Positions 45,649 through 54,927 of a stretch of DNA of 64,000 bases are shown here, piece by piece. The notes beneath the pieces are model-generated. The model had not been told where the DNA came from, did not search any database, and saw nothing but the letters and a program-made list of their open reading frames with translations. Source of the DNA: CAWBBA01 sp963741625 (GTDB lineage: Bacteria; Desulfobacterota; Desulfomonilia; Desulfomonilales; Desulfomonilaceae); the NCBI GenBank assembly GCA_963741625.1, contig CAVUIT010000012.1, positions 868,001-932,000 of the forward strand. Direction: 5' to 3'. Position 1 is the first letter of the stretch, and each line of letters starts with the position of its first letter. Made by a program: the position numbers and the translations under genes.

Positions 45649-47526
45649 TCACTTGATCACGTCTGTGGAAAGCGTAGTCTTGTCGGAGAACGTCGCTGTC
45701 ACAATAAGCCTGGATTTAGGGTCCGACAACAGGCCGTTATCCGCCGCGTAAAGATAGAAAGTCCGCCGGCCCGAAACGGGGAGCTGTAGCGTGCCCGGCT
45801 TCTCATTTATCAACTTATAGATCTTCGGGTAAAGCGCGACCCCGAGTAACATTGCCGGTGCTTTTGGCTCACTGGACCATCGACTGGCCCCATCCGAGCT
45901 TTTGACTTCCACCTTAACAAGTTTTTTGTCCTCCACCTGTAGTTTCATGATGAAGGTTCCGTCAAGGTATCCATCCTTTCCCGGCCTGGTGGATGTGTTG
46001 ACGAGATCAGCGATGAAGCCCCTGAATTCACAGGTTATGAGCCCTTTGGCTCTGGTGGCTTCGTCGGTTCCGGGAACAACGGTTGACGTGGTTGCCAAAG
46101 GTGCACGAACCGGCTGCTGGTAGGACGTGCCGTCAGCCAAGTGAACGACCATACGTAGCCGGTCGTAAGTTGTTGCCAGGTCACCGGGATCCGAGGCGTA
46201 TACATAGAACTGGGACCTTTTATCTACGGGGATTTTCACGGCGCCGTCCGCGTTATTCAACAAAGCGGTCGGCGCGCTCTGGTAGGCCACTGCCAACCCC
46301 CAATTGGCCTGGCCTGTCCCCGTGGTCCCCCATTTGGTGGAGCCACCCAGAAGGCTGTTGATTTCAATGCCGGTGATAAAGTTTTTCGGTGAGACTTCAA
46401 TATCTAACCCAAAAAGTGCGTCTGCAACGCCATCAGGTTTCATACCCGAATATGGCCCCACTGCATCGGTCGAAACGAATCCCAGCCACGTTGCCAAGAA
46501 ATTTACTTTGGCGGAGATGGCTGCCGGTTCATCTTTTTTCTCCTCAGCCGTCTGGGCGATTCTTTGCGCTGGGCATCTGGAAACTCCGCCTCCGCTGAAT
46601 GCAACGGATACCCAATAATTTGTCTTTCCTTCAGCAATACTCCCGTTATCTGCAACATAGAGGTTGAGATCCACGCGATCCTTGACCTTGATGGAAACAG
46701 TTCCGTCCCGATTATTCACCAAACGGACAGGGTCGGACTCCAATGCCACCCCAATCGGCCCATTTTTCGTGCTGGGAACAGTATCCCAGACGGATGGCGT
46801 ACCGTCTGCATTCCGTATCTCGATGGCTGAGATCTCCCGGTCTTTGGCTTCCACGGTCAACACGAACAGTCCGTCAGGCTTGTCGTCGCCGGCTATTGTT
46901 TTGCCGGGACTCACCGCGTCAAAATTTGAAATGCCTTTGAGTACGGCCGACATACGCACTGGCGCCGCGCCGGATTCGACTGAGGGCGTTTCAGGTGCAG
47001 GTCCCGCTTCGGACTTTACCGGGCCGGTCCAGGAACTGCCGTCACTAGCAATTACCTTTATCTGGTACCTGCGATCTTTTTGTGAAAACGTACCGTCGTC
47101 GGTTACAAAGAGAAGAAGGTGCTTGTCTGCCTGCGGGTTGACATTCAGAGGCCCGACTTGGCGGTTAATGATCTCCGACGGGTTCTTGGCTCGGGCAACT
47201 CCTATATAACCGGCGCCCGACGTCTGGCCTGTGCTGCTCCAGAATCCCGGCGACCCTGAGAACGCCTTGATTTGTATTTCCGAGATCACGGGTTCAGCAG
47301 GACGGGGCTTCAAGGTCAATGAGAAAACCGCATCAGGTTTGCCGTCTGGAATTGCCGAGGCTGGTCCCACGCGGTCTGATTTCTTCACGCCCATAAAAAC
47401 GGCCTCGCCCCTGGGCACCGGCTGGGCATAGGCCAGCCCCGCAAGGAACAGAAGCGTCCCCGTCAGGAGAATTCTCAAGAAAAAATGTGTGGACAATTGT
47501 ACGGGCAGACGCGGCCTCCCCTCCAC
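45649..47526 (-). CDS. Secreted protein made of four tandem beta-type repeats
   Basis: About 625 residues with a hydrophobic signal segment (ILLTGTLLFLAGLAYA). The mature chain is four tandem units of about 130-140 residues. Each runs from a GxxxxDxVxP-like opening through DG.DA.F.L (fourth unit DGYLDGTFIMKLQ), an I..IEI strand, a Trp around W.T/S, GVA, N..DG.V.I.V and a YVxD.G. ending. No catalytic motif or named family was recognised; cell-surface adhesion or structural roles are guesses. The start is uncertain: GTG 47526 is chosen, and a TTG at 47598 opens a longer ORF. Confidence 0.75.
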   Translation of the reverse strand: MEGRPRLPVQLSTHFFLRILLTGTLLFLAGLAYAQPVPRGEAVFMGVKKSDRVGPASAIPDGKPDAVFSLTLKPRPAEPVISEIQIKAFSGSPGFWSSTGQTSGAGYIGVARAKNPSEIINRQVGPLNVNPQADKHLLLFVTDDGTFSQKDRRYQIKVIASDGSSWTGPVKSEAGPAPETPSVESGAAPVRMSAVLKGISNFDAVSPGKTIAGDDKPDGLFVLTVEAKDREISAIEIRNADGTPSVWDTVPSTKNGPIGVALESDPVRLVNNRDGTVSIKVKDRVDLNLYVADNGSIAEGKTNYWVSVAFSGGGVSRCPAQRIAQTAEEKKDEPAAISAKVNFLATWLGFVSTDAVGPYSGMKPDGVADALFGLDIEVSPKNFITGIEINSLLGGSTKWGTTGTGQANWGLAVAYQSAPTALLNNADGAVKIPVDKRSQFYVYASDPGDLATTYDRLRMVVHLADGTSYQQPVRAPLATTSTVVPGTDEATRAKGLITCEFRGFIADLVNTSTRPGKDGYLDGTFIMKLQVEDKKLVKVEVKSSDGASRWSSEPKAPAMLLGVALYPKIYKLINEKPGTLQLPVSGRRTFYLYAADNGLLSDPKSRLIVTATFSDKTTLSTDVIK

Positions 47527-47827
47527 TGGAACCGTGATACAGGCGAAACCCTTCAATAATCGGAAATCTAGTTGACAACCTTTCGAAATGTCAATCAAAA
47601 ATTCCCTCTAATTGTTGCCGAGTAACCATTTTCAAATTTAGACGCTTCCGCAGGTCGTCGTCGAACACCACTTTTTTGCTCAGGAACATGACTTCGGTGA
47701 ATCATACTGACACAAGCGTGAACACGTATCAAGCGCGGCGCCCTCCTGCTTTGTGTTGACACGATCTCGCCCCGAATCTTACAATCGCCACTCAAATGTA
47801 TAGTCACGCCTGAGAGGAGCAAGTGCT

Positions 47828-48614
47828 GTGGTGAAGATCGGTATGATCGGTGGGTCCGGCTTCGATGACCCGGATTTCCTTAAGGATGTGAATGTTATCA
47901 AGAGAGGAACGCCTTTTGGCTCCCTTTCCCACGACCTTATAATCGGCAAGGCCGGAGACATCGAAGTAGTGATAATGCTCCGTCACGGAAAAGGCCACAG
48001 GATATTACCTTCTGCAATTAACTTCAGGGCCAACATATGGGCCATGAAAGAAATTGGGGTGACGCACATCATCGCCACGAGCGCGTGCGGATCCTTGAGG
48101 GAAGAAATAGAGCCGGGGCATCTAGTATTTCCCGACCAGTTCATTGACCGGACCCGCTCGCGCAAAAGCACGTTCCACGAGGGGGATCAGGTGGTCCACA
48201 TTTCAATGGCCGACCCATTCTGCGAGAAGCTAAGGCGAATTCTTATCGAAACGGCCGCGGACCAGGGGATTCCCCACCACCCCACCGGGACGGTGGTTAC
48301 CATCGAGGGGCCGAGGTTTTCCACACGAGCGGAAAGCAGGATGTTCCGCATGTGGGGCGGCGATATCATCAACATGTCTACGGTTCCCGAAGCGGTACCT
48401 GGCTCGAGAAGCAGGAATCTGTTATGCAGTGGCAGCCATGAGCACCGATTATGACTCCTGGCACCAGAGTGAGGAGCCGGTTACCTGGGAAATGATCGCG
48501 ACTACAATGAACAAGAACGTCCAAAACGTAAAAGACATCTTTTTCCACGCACTCCCTCGAATCACCTACGAAGACTGCGAGTGCCGAACGGCAATTGAGA
48601 CCGCTGCGGTGTAA
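47828..48614 (+). CDS. mtnP: 5'-methylthioadenosine phosphorylase (MtnP/PNP family), frameshifted
   Basis: About 262 residues. IGMIGGSGFDDPDFL, IMLRHGKGHRILPSAINFRAN and ATSACGSLREEIEPGHLVFPDQFIDRT match MTA/purine nucleoside phosphorylases; TIEGPRFSTRAESRMFR and DIINMSTVPEA follow. The frame is lost at about 48400; removing one base there restores REAGICYAVAAMSTDYDSW to the stop at 48614. It cleaves 5'-methylthioadenosine with phosphate to adenine and methylthioribose-1-P. GTG 47828 follows GAGGAGC. The adjoining adenine deaminase would use the adenine. Confidence 0.88.
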
Positions 48615-48664
48615 AGCATTGACGTAACGGTTGACCGGGAAAGCGATTTACGCGGTCGAAACGT

Positions 48665-48723
48665 GGCCGGCAGGGACGCCGGCCCTACCATGAGAGCGGT
48701 AGGACCGGCCTCCGTGCCGGTCA
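48665..48723. repeat. Dispersed inverted repeat (type B), between mtnP and ade
   Basis: The half GGCCGGCAGGGACGCCGG with GCCCTACC (48665-48689) faces the half GGTAGGACCGGCCTCCGTGC ending near 48723. Both halves are themselves palindromic, so the element can fold in two ways. It occupies the middle of the 264-base gap between mtnP and ade. The rest of that gap shows nothing recognisable. Confidence 0.65.
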
Positions 48724-48878
48724 TAAAATACCCGGTGAACGATTGCGTATTGACCTTGTGGTTCGGACTCCGGTCGGAACTGAATACAACTCAGGAAGTC
48801 TTAGGAAACCAAGCTGTCCAATCCTGACAGAATGCTAGGAACTTCTTCGGGGGGCGGCCAGTTGGAAGGGAACGACAC

Positions 48879-50589
48879 ATGGATTTGGCTGAACGCATAA
48901 CATCGGCTCTGGGGCAGAAACCCGTGGACCTGCTGCTCAAAAACGGTCAGTTGGTTAACGTGGTTTCCGGCGAGATTCACACGGTTTCAATTGCAGTGCG
49001 CGAAGGCATTGTGGTGGGCTTCGGCGAATATGAAGCGGCCGAAACAGTTGATCTCGAGGGCCGGTACGTTTCACCCGGCTTCATAGACGGGCATCTTCAC
49101 CTCGAATCCAGCATGCTCAGCATACCGGAATTTGCCCGCAACGTTGTGCCGCTGGGAACCACCACTGTCGTGGCTGATCCTCATGAAATAGGAAATGTGC
49201 TGGGGCTGGACGGAATCAGATATATTTTGGAATCGAGCGAAGGGCTGCCACTGCGAGTTTTCGTCATGTTCCCCTCCTGCGTCCCTGCTACTCCCTTTGA
49301 AACCTCGGGCGCGGAACTTGGCCCAAAGGACATGGAAATTTTCAAGGATAACGAGCGCGTACTGGGCTTGGCGGAAATGATGAACTATCCGGGAGTCCTA
49401 ATGGAGGACCCCGAAATTCTTGCAAAGATCAAGGTGTTCCAGGAGAAGGTCCTCGATGGGCATGCGCCTGGTCTCACCGGCAAGGACCTCTGCGCGTACG
49501 TAATCGCGGGCATAGGATCCGACCACGAGTGCACGTCACTGGAAGAAGCCCGTGAAAAACTCCGGAACGGTATGCACATCATGATACGGGAAGGCTCTGC
49601 GGCCAAGAACCTTAGCGCGCTGCTCCCATTGGTCAATGAACACAACTCTCGGAACTGCTTCTTTGTTACCGACGATCTGGATCCTGAGGATATTCTTGAG
49701 AAGGGCCACATAAACAATCTCGTCCGTACCGCTATCAATAAAGGACTGGATCCAATCCGGGCAATTCAGATGGCCACAATAAACCCGGCTGCGTACTTCA
49801 GACTCAAAGGATTGGGACGGGTCGCACCGGGGTCTCTTGCGGACCTCCTTATCCTCGATGACTTGAAGCAGGTTTCGATTGCTCGTGTGTATCAGTCGGG
49901 ACGCCTTGTTGCGGAGGCCGGCAAGCTGGTGGTTCCCTCGGTTTCACGCCGGGGAATCTCACTTGCCGGACAGCATGAATGTGGCGTGGGACCAGGTGAA
50001 AGATTTTTCCATCAAGGCAGAGGGAACCACTGTCAACATCATTCAAGTAGTGCCGGGCCAGATCATCACCAAACGAGTGGTCGAGCCCGCGCCGATCATG
50101 GATGGACTGGTTGTGGCAGACCCGACGAGGGACATTCTGAAGATCGCTGTCATCGAGAGGCACCACGGCACAGGCGCCTTTTCCGTGGCGCTCATCCGGG
50201 GATTCGGGCTGAAACGGGGGGCCATTGCCTGCACCGTGGCCCACGATTCTCACAACATCATAGTAGTGGGCTCAAACGACTCGGATATGCTGGCCGCGGC
50301 CCAAGAAACTGCTCGAATGGGGGGTGGCCTGACCGCCGTGGCGGACGGGCAATCGTTGGCCGCTGTGCCTCTGCCTATTGCGGGGCTCATGTCAGACAAG
50401 CCGATTCAAGAGGTCCGGGATGCGCTGGAGCGCGCAGTCCACGCTACCCATGAGTTGGGATGCCAGTTGGAGAATCCATTTGCCACGCTGTCTTTTATGG
50501 CTCTCACGCCCATACCTGAGCTTAAGTTGACGGACCAGGGTCTTTTTGACTCTTTGAATTTCAAATTTGTGTCCCTGTTTGCTGACTGA
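48879..50589 (+). CDS. ade: Adenine deaminase, frameshifted
   Basis: About 570 residues of the Ade/amidohydrolase family, which converts adenine to hypoxanthine and ammonia. The amidohydrolase half contains SPGFIDGHLHLESSMLS and LGTTTVVADPHEIGNV (metal ligands), then GHAPGLTGKDLCAY and FFVTDDLDPEDIL. The frame is lost between about 49935 and 49970; the next frame continues with DSMNVAWDQVKDFSIKAEG, GAFSVALIRGFGLKRGAIA and NPFATLSFMALTPIPEL to 50589. ATG 48879 has GGAAGGGA upstream. It lies downstream of mtnP on the same strand. Confidence 0.9.
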
Positions 50590-50738
50590 TGACAAGACCA
50601 GGCCCCGTCAATTTGCTGCAAGAATACGTCGGTCGCGAGGTTCTCTCAGCGGAAGTCGGTGGTCCCGTGCGGTAACCTGTTTCTCGGGGTCCTCTATCCC
50701 TTGGCGCATTCGTTTGGGCCCTATGAGCGAAACAGGCC

Positions 50739-52904
50739 TTGCTGACACTGGCGATGATTCTCGTGCTGGTCTGTCCTTGCGCGCCGACCTTTGCAGCCGG
50801 TGTCCGCGAGCCGCTGAAACTGGACGGAAAGACAAGCCGATACAACTTGCAGGGCTACCTGGAGGTTTACGAAGACAAGACCGGTGCTGCAAGCATTGAC
50901 GAAGTCCAGTCGAAGGGATTCAGCCCCACGGACAAGACCGTGCCGAATCTCGGCTTCACCGGGTCAGCTTATTGGATCAAATTGTCTGTTGAGAATGCCA
51001 CTCCAGACGCGCAGACGCTTTTTCTCCAGATTACAAACCACTATTTGGATTTCATTGATTTTTTCGTCAAGTCTGACCGCAATTCGGCTGCTGAACACTA
51101 TCAAGCCGGAGTTCGGATCCCTCTTGACGATAGGGTGGCGGGGGGGCGTGGGCCGGTCCTGAAGCTGGTTTTTGCGCCTGGTGAAGTGAAGACAATTTTC
51201 GTTCGGGCCAAATCTGAGACCGCTTTGAGAGTTCCTTTGGTTCTTTCTAGCGAAGAGGGTTACCGTCACGCCGAACTGAAACGGTACATGGGCCTGGGGA
51301 TCTTCTATGGGGTGCTTGGCTTTCTGATCATCTACAACCTCTTTGGCTGGTCGATTCTCAGGCAGAGGGCTTACTTCTACTACATTTCGCTTCTCATTGG
51401 TTTGGGCGCTTGCCAATTGTGCTTCGACGGCCTCGTTCCTCAAGTGACAATCTTCTCTCAACCCGAAAGGATGTTCCATCTTTTCAATTCGGGAATAGGG
51501 TTGACCTTTGTTTTCAACATACTTTTTGTGACTTCTTTCATGGATGCCAGGGGGAAGTACCCAATTCTCTATAGGGTGCTTGATCTGTTTTTGATACTTG
51601 CAGTGGTTGATTTCATTCTGTTTGTCGCCAGCTTTTATGTAGGCAATTTCTTGGCGCTGATTTATGGCCCGCTTCTGGCCTGGGCTCTGGCTATCGTCAC
51701 CGGGCTGATGTGGTACAGGGGAGAATCCCATGCTCGATACCTGTTCCTGGCTCATGTCCAGTTTCCGATCCTTGCTGCGATGCATGTCGGTGTGCTGGTG
51801 GGCATCGTGCCATTTGATTTTATGTGGGGCCAAGGGCTCAAAATTGGATATCTGTGGCAGGGGATGTTCTTGTCGTTGGCCCTCGCCGACAGATACTCGA
51901 TCATGCAGCGAAACTTCCAGCATGTCCTTGAAGACAAGGTCACAGAGCGATCAGCAGAGTTGGTCGAGGCTAATGAGAATCTTCAACGAGAGATAGTCGA
52001 GCGAAGGCGCGGCGAAGAAGCCACTGAGAAAGCCAAGCGCGAATGGGAGGAAACGTTCGACACTGTCCCGGACCTCATCGCCATCATCGATAGAAACCAC
52101 GTCATCCAGCGCCTAAACAAAGCCATGGCAGATAAGCTGAAGGTCCATCCCAGGGACGCGATCGGTCGAAGCTGCTACGAATTTTGTCATGGGACCGATG
52201 GGCCGTTCCCCGGCTGCCCTCTCTTGCAAAGCCTCGCCGACGGTGCGGAGCATTCGGCGGAAGTGGTCGAACCGAAGCTGGGGGGAACATTTCTCGTTTC
52301 TGTAACTCCTATGGACACGAACGGTCCTAAGGCGGACAGGTTCGTCCACGTAGCTCGCGACATAACGGAGCGCAAGAGTTTTGAAGATAAGCTTCGCATG
52401 CTGGCGACCACTGACAGTCTGACCGGCATATGGAACCGAAGATTCTTCAGGAGCCTGGCTAAACGCGAACTTGATCGAACATCGCGATATGGCGGGGAAT
52501 TGGCTCTTATGATGATAGATCTCGATCACTTCAAGGGGATCAATGATACGTACGGTCACGCTGTAGGCGACGAAGCGCTCAAGATGGTAGCCGCTATAGG
52601 CCGTGCCACTCTGAGAAGAATCGACATATTCGCCCGTTACGGCGGAGAAGAATTCGTCATTGCTCTGCCGGAAACCCCCTTGGAGCAAGCGCTCCAAGTT
52701 GCGGAGCGGCTCCGGCTGACTCTCAATGAAACCCCGATAACCACTGAGACCAAGCCTCTATACATAACCGTAAGCATAGGTCTCACCGTTACCGGCCCCG
52801 GGCCCAGTGATCTAAACACGCTGCTGAAGCAGGCGGATGAGGCGCTCTACAAGGCAAAGGACAATGGAAGAAACCGCGTGGAGGTTTTCAGGCAACCCGC
52901 TTAG
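50739..52904 (+). CDS. 7TM-DISM sensor diguanylate cyclase with PAS and GGDEF domains
   Basis: A 721-residue inner-membrane protein. A signal sequence is followed by an extracytoplasmic 7TMR-DISMED2-type beta domain (about 30-185), seven transmembrane helices (about 190-395), a short coiled coil, a PAS domain, then GGDEF. The active site GGEEF is intact in RYGGEEFVIALPE, and RRID just before it is an RxxD inhibitory site, so c-di-GMP synthesis with product inhibition is expected. The PAS domain has a Cys cluster (SCYEFCHGTDGPFPGCPLL). The start is TTG 50739 or ATG 50754. Confidence 0.9.
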   Translation: MLTLAMILVLVCPCAPTFAAGVREPLKLDGKTSRYNLQGYLEVYEDKTGAASIDEVQSKGFSPTDKTVPNLGFTGSAYWIKLSVENATPDAQTLFLQITNHYLDFIDFFVKSDRNSAAEHYQAGVRIPLDDRVAGGRGPVLKLVFAPGEVKTIFVRAKSETALRVPLVLSSEEGYRHAELKRYMGLGIFYGVLGFLIIYNLFGWSILRQRAYFYYISLLIGLGACQLCFDGLVPQVTIFSQPERMFHLFNSGIGLTFVFNILFVTSFMDARGKYPILYRVLDLFLILAVVDFILFVASFYVGNFLALIYGPLLAWALAIVTGLMWYRGESHARYLFLAHVQFPILAAMHVGVLVGIVPFDFMWGQGLKIGYLWQGMFLSLALADRYSIMQRNFQHVLEDKVTERSAELVEANENLQREIVERRRGEEATEKAKREWEETFDTVPDLIAIIDRNHVIQRLNKAMADKLKVHPRDAIGRSCYEFCHGTDGPFPGCPLLQSLADGAEHSAEVVEPKLGGTFLVSVTPMDTNGPKADRFVHVARDITERKSFEDKLRMLATTDSLTGIWNRRFFRSLAKRELDRTSRYGGELALMMIDLDHFKGINDTYGHAVGDEALKMVAAIGRATLRRIDIFARYGGEEFVIALPETPLEQALQVAERLRLTLNETPITTETKPLYITVSIGLTVTGPGPSDLNTLLKQADEALYKAKDNGRNRVEVFRQPA

Positions 52905-52937
52905 CAGTCGGCTCATCAGTTCGTCAGAAATTTTGAC

Positions 52938-52990
52938 TTGACAGCCGGTGTTCGGTTGTTTATCTATTAGGAATAGTAATTATTATTAAC
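52938..52990 (+). promoter_or_regulatory. Promoter and Fur/PerR-type operator of the regulator gene
   Basis: A -35 TTGACA (52938-52943) and a weak -10 TATCTA (52961-52966), 17 bases apart, precede the regulator gene. Immediately downstream the AT-rich 16-base element AATAGTAATTATTATT (52972-52987) is a near-perfect palindrome (one mismatched pair), like Fur/PerR boxes. It would sit over the transcription start and suggests autorepression by the Fur-family protein encoded 15 bases on. Confidence 0.65.
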
Positions 52991-53004
52991 AAAAGGCCTG
53001 ACCG

Positions 53005-53466
53005 GTGACCAAACATCCATTGCGTATGACCGCTCAACGTCGTATCATTTTGGAGGAGTTGAGAAAAGTTCGTACGCACCCGACGGCCGGCGAGATTTAC
53101 GAAATAGTTCGAAAACGTCTGCCGCGAATTAGTCTCGGAACCGTTTATCGCAACCTCGAAATTTTGTCCGAAATCGGAATGATTCAAAAATTGGAAATGG
53201 CGGGCACTCAAAAGCGCTTCGACGGAATCGTGGAAAATCACTATCATGTGCGCTGCATAAGATGCGGCCGCGTAGACGACGTGCTCGCGGACTCGATCCC
53301 TATGATTAATGAGGCTTTGGCGGAGGCCAGTGACTACGAAATACTATGGCACCGGCTCGAGTTCGTTGGTTTGTGTCCTCAATGCAAGAAGGAAAGCGGG
53401 CCGACCCGTGAAAGAGAAGAGCCGAGGATAGGCATTCCCGACCAGCCCATGAGCAACGTCGGATAA
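53005..53466 (+). CDS. Fur-family transcriptional regulator (PerR-like)
   Basis: A 153-residue metalloregulator. The winged-helix part contains RMTAQRRIILEELRK and ISLGTVYRNLEILSEIGMIQKL; the dimerisation part has HYHVRCIRCGRVDD and a second pair VGLCPQCKKE, together a structural Cys4 zinc site. RFDGIVENHYHVRC carries the regulatory-metal ligands, compatible with PerR-type peroxide sensing, although Fur and PerR cannot be separated by eye. GTG 53005 is the start. It heads the oxidative-stress block, and an operator-like palindrome precedes it. Confidence 0.88.
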   Translation: MTKHPLRMTAQRRIILEELRKVRTHPTAGEIYEIVRKRLPRISLGTVYRNLEILSEIGMIQKLEMAGTQKRFDGIVENHYHVRCIRCGRVDDVLADSIPMINEALAEASDYEILWHRLEFVGLCPQCKKESGPTREREEPRIGIPDQPMSNVG

Positions 53467-53611
53467 TGAACAGAAGCTGACTTTGCGCTTCGCCAAAATT
53501 TCAGGTTCAAGTGGACGCCGAGTATGTTTGATCCGCAGACTCGGTATTAGCCTTATTAATCTGGTCAAGTAGATCGGCAAAGTAATTTAAGACAGGGAAG
53601 GAGAGAATTGC

Positions 53612-54187
53612 ATGGCAAACTTAAAAGGATCGCAAACAGAGCAAAACTTGGTTACAGCTTTTGCGGGCGAGTCGCAGGCCAGGAACCGGTACACCTACTT
53701 CGCGTCCAGGGCGAGGTCTGAGGGACTGATTCAGATCGCGCAGATTTTTGAGGAGACGGCCAACCAGGAGAAGGAGCATGCCAAGAGGTTCTTCCAGCAG
53801 CTCGAAGGAGGCGAAGCCCTGGTCCAGGTGGCGTTTCCGGCAGGAATTGTAGCAAAGACGGCCGAAAACCTGCAGGCAGCGGCGGAAGGGGAGCACTACG
53901 AATGGTCGGAGATGTACCCCGGCTTCGCCAAAATTGCCAGGGGCGAGGGCTTCGAGGCTGCGGCCATAATATGGGAGGCCATTAGCGTGGCGGAAAAGCA
54001 GCATGAAAAGAGATACCGCGGGCTCTTGGCCAATGTGGCGGCAGGCAAGGTTTTCGAAAAGGATGAGCCAGTGGCATGGCGCTGCCTGAACTGCGGCTAT
54101 GTTCATGAGGGTCAATTGGCTCCAAAAGTCTGTCCCGCGTGCGCCCATCCGCAGTCTTACTACGAGGTGCTGGGTGAGAACTGGTAG
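53612..54187 (+). CDS. Rubrerythrin
   Basis: A 191-residue peroxide-scavenging protein with an N-terminal diiron ferritin-like domain and a C-terminal rubredoxin domain. ESQARNRYTYFASRA, EETANQEKEHAKRFF and EAISVAEKQHEKRYRGLL supply the diiron Glu/His ligands; WRCLNCGYVHEG and APKVCPACAHPQSYYEV the FeCys4 site. It reduces H2O2 using electrons from reduced rubredoxin. GGGAAGGAG lies nine bases before the ATG. It directly follows the Fur/PerR regulator. Confidence 0.97.
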   Translation: MANLKGSQTEQNLVTAFAGESQARNRYTYFASRARSEGLIQIAQIFEETANQEKEHAKRFFQQLEGGEALVQVAFPAGIVAKTAENLQAAAEGEHYEWSEMYPGFAKIARGEGFEAAAIIWEAISVAEKQHEKRYRGLLANVAAGKVFEKDEPVAWRCLNCGYVHEGQLAPKVCPACAHPQSYYEVLGENW

Positions 54188-54269
54188 TTGTAGAGGTGCA
54201 AGAGGCCATGAAGCGCTGGCCTTCACACCAGTGAATTAATTTCGGTTAACATTGAAGGAGGTATCTCAA

Positions 54270-54641
54270 ATGACGGCGCAACTAGAGATCTATAAGTGCG
54301 AAGTTTGTGGAAACATCGTAGAGATGCTGCATGAAGGCGACGGGGAGCTGATCTGTTGCGGTCAGCCTATGAAGCTCTTCGTGGCGAACACGGTGGACGC
54401 AGCCAAAGAAAAGCATGTGCCGGTCAAAGAAGCTGCAGCGGCCGGACTCACCGTTAGAGTTGGGAGCGTTCCTCATCCTATGGAGGAGAAGCACTACATT
54501 GAGTGGGTTGAAATAGTGGCTGATGGAAAGGCCTATCGTCAATTTCTCAAACCAGGGCAAACCCCCGAGGCCTTTTTCCCAGTGCAGGGAGAATGGACTG
54601 CGCGGGAGTACTGTAATCTTCATGGTCTGTGGAAGTCCTAA
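54270..54641 (+). CDS. Desulfoferrodoxin (superoxide reductase)
   Basis: A 123-residue two-iron superoxide reductase. The N-terminal desulforedoxin-like centre has YKCEVCGNIVEMLHEG and ELICCGQPM (Cys4). Centre II, which reduces superoxide to peroxide, has EKHVPV, GSVPHPMEEKHYIEWVEI and the Cys/His pair of REYCNLHGLWK. AAGGAGGT precedes ATG 54270, which is chosen over 54252. Placed after rubrerythrin and before a rubredoxin, this is the standard anaerobe cascade: superoxide to peroxide, then peroxide to water. Confidence 0.97.
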   Translation: MTAQLEIYKCEVCGNIVEMLHEGDGELICCGQPMKLFVANTVDAAKEKHVPVKEAAAAGLTVRVGSVPHPMEEKHYIEWVEIVADGKAYRQFLKPGQTPEAFFPVQGEWTAREYCNLHGLWKS

Positions 54642-54659
54642 CCCGGCAAAGACAAGATA

Positions 54660-54866
54660 ATGCCTGTAACCTCTGAAATTTGGCAGTGCCAGACCTCAAA
54701 CTGCGGGTACATGTATAATCCGGAAAGGGGCGATCGGAAGGGTAAGATCCCGAAGGGGACACCTTTCGATGAGTTGCCGGAGGACTGGAAGTGCCCGGTA
54801 TGCGGTGCAAGCAAGAAGATGTTTCGCCCCATGACAACACCATCTGTAGCCACAGGCACCCAGTGA
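54660..54866 (+). CDS. Rubredoxin with a CX4C first motif
   Basis: A 68-residue rubredoxin. The first cysteine pair is C10-QTSN-C15 (CX4C) instead of CX2C; the second is WKCPVCGASKKMF. The fold is otherwise ordinary. Similar CX4C rubredoxins have been reported in sulfate reducers. The longer spacing should alter the FeS4 site and its potential. It begins 18 bases after desulfoferrodoxin and is probably its electron donor. The tail (PSVATGTQ) is unrelated. Confidence 0.92.
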   Translation: MPVTSEIWQCQTSNCGYMYNPERGDRKGKIPKGTPFDELPEDWKCPVCGASKKMFRPMTTPSVATGTQ

Positions 54867-54927
54867 GCACGAACTGCTGGGCTGGGCTTGATAGATGTTC
54901 AGGTGTGCCGCCATTGAGGAGAAGAAT

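Noticed and set aside
48615..48878. A purine riboswitch upstream of ade
   Set aside because: The gap is dominated by a palindromic dispersed repeat, and I could not find the conserved three-way junction sequences.
50964..51923. A 319-residue minus-strand ORF antisense to the diguanylate cyclase
   Set aside because: Long because of composition bias (many His/Gln/Asn), with no recognisable domain; the plus-strand gene is well supported.
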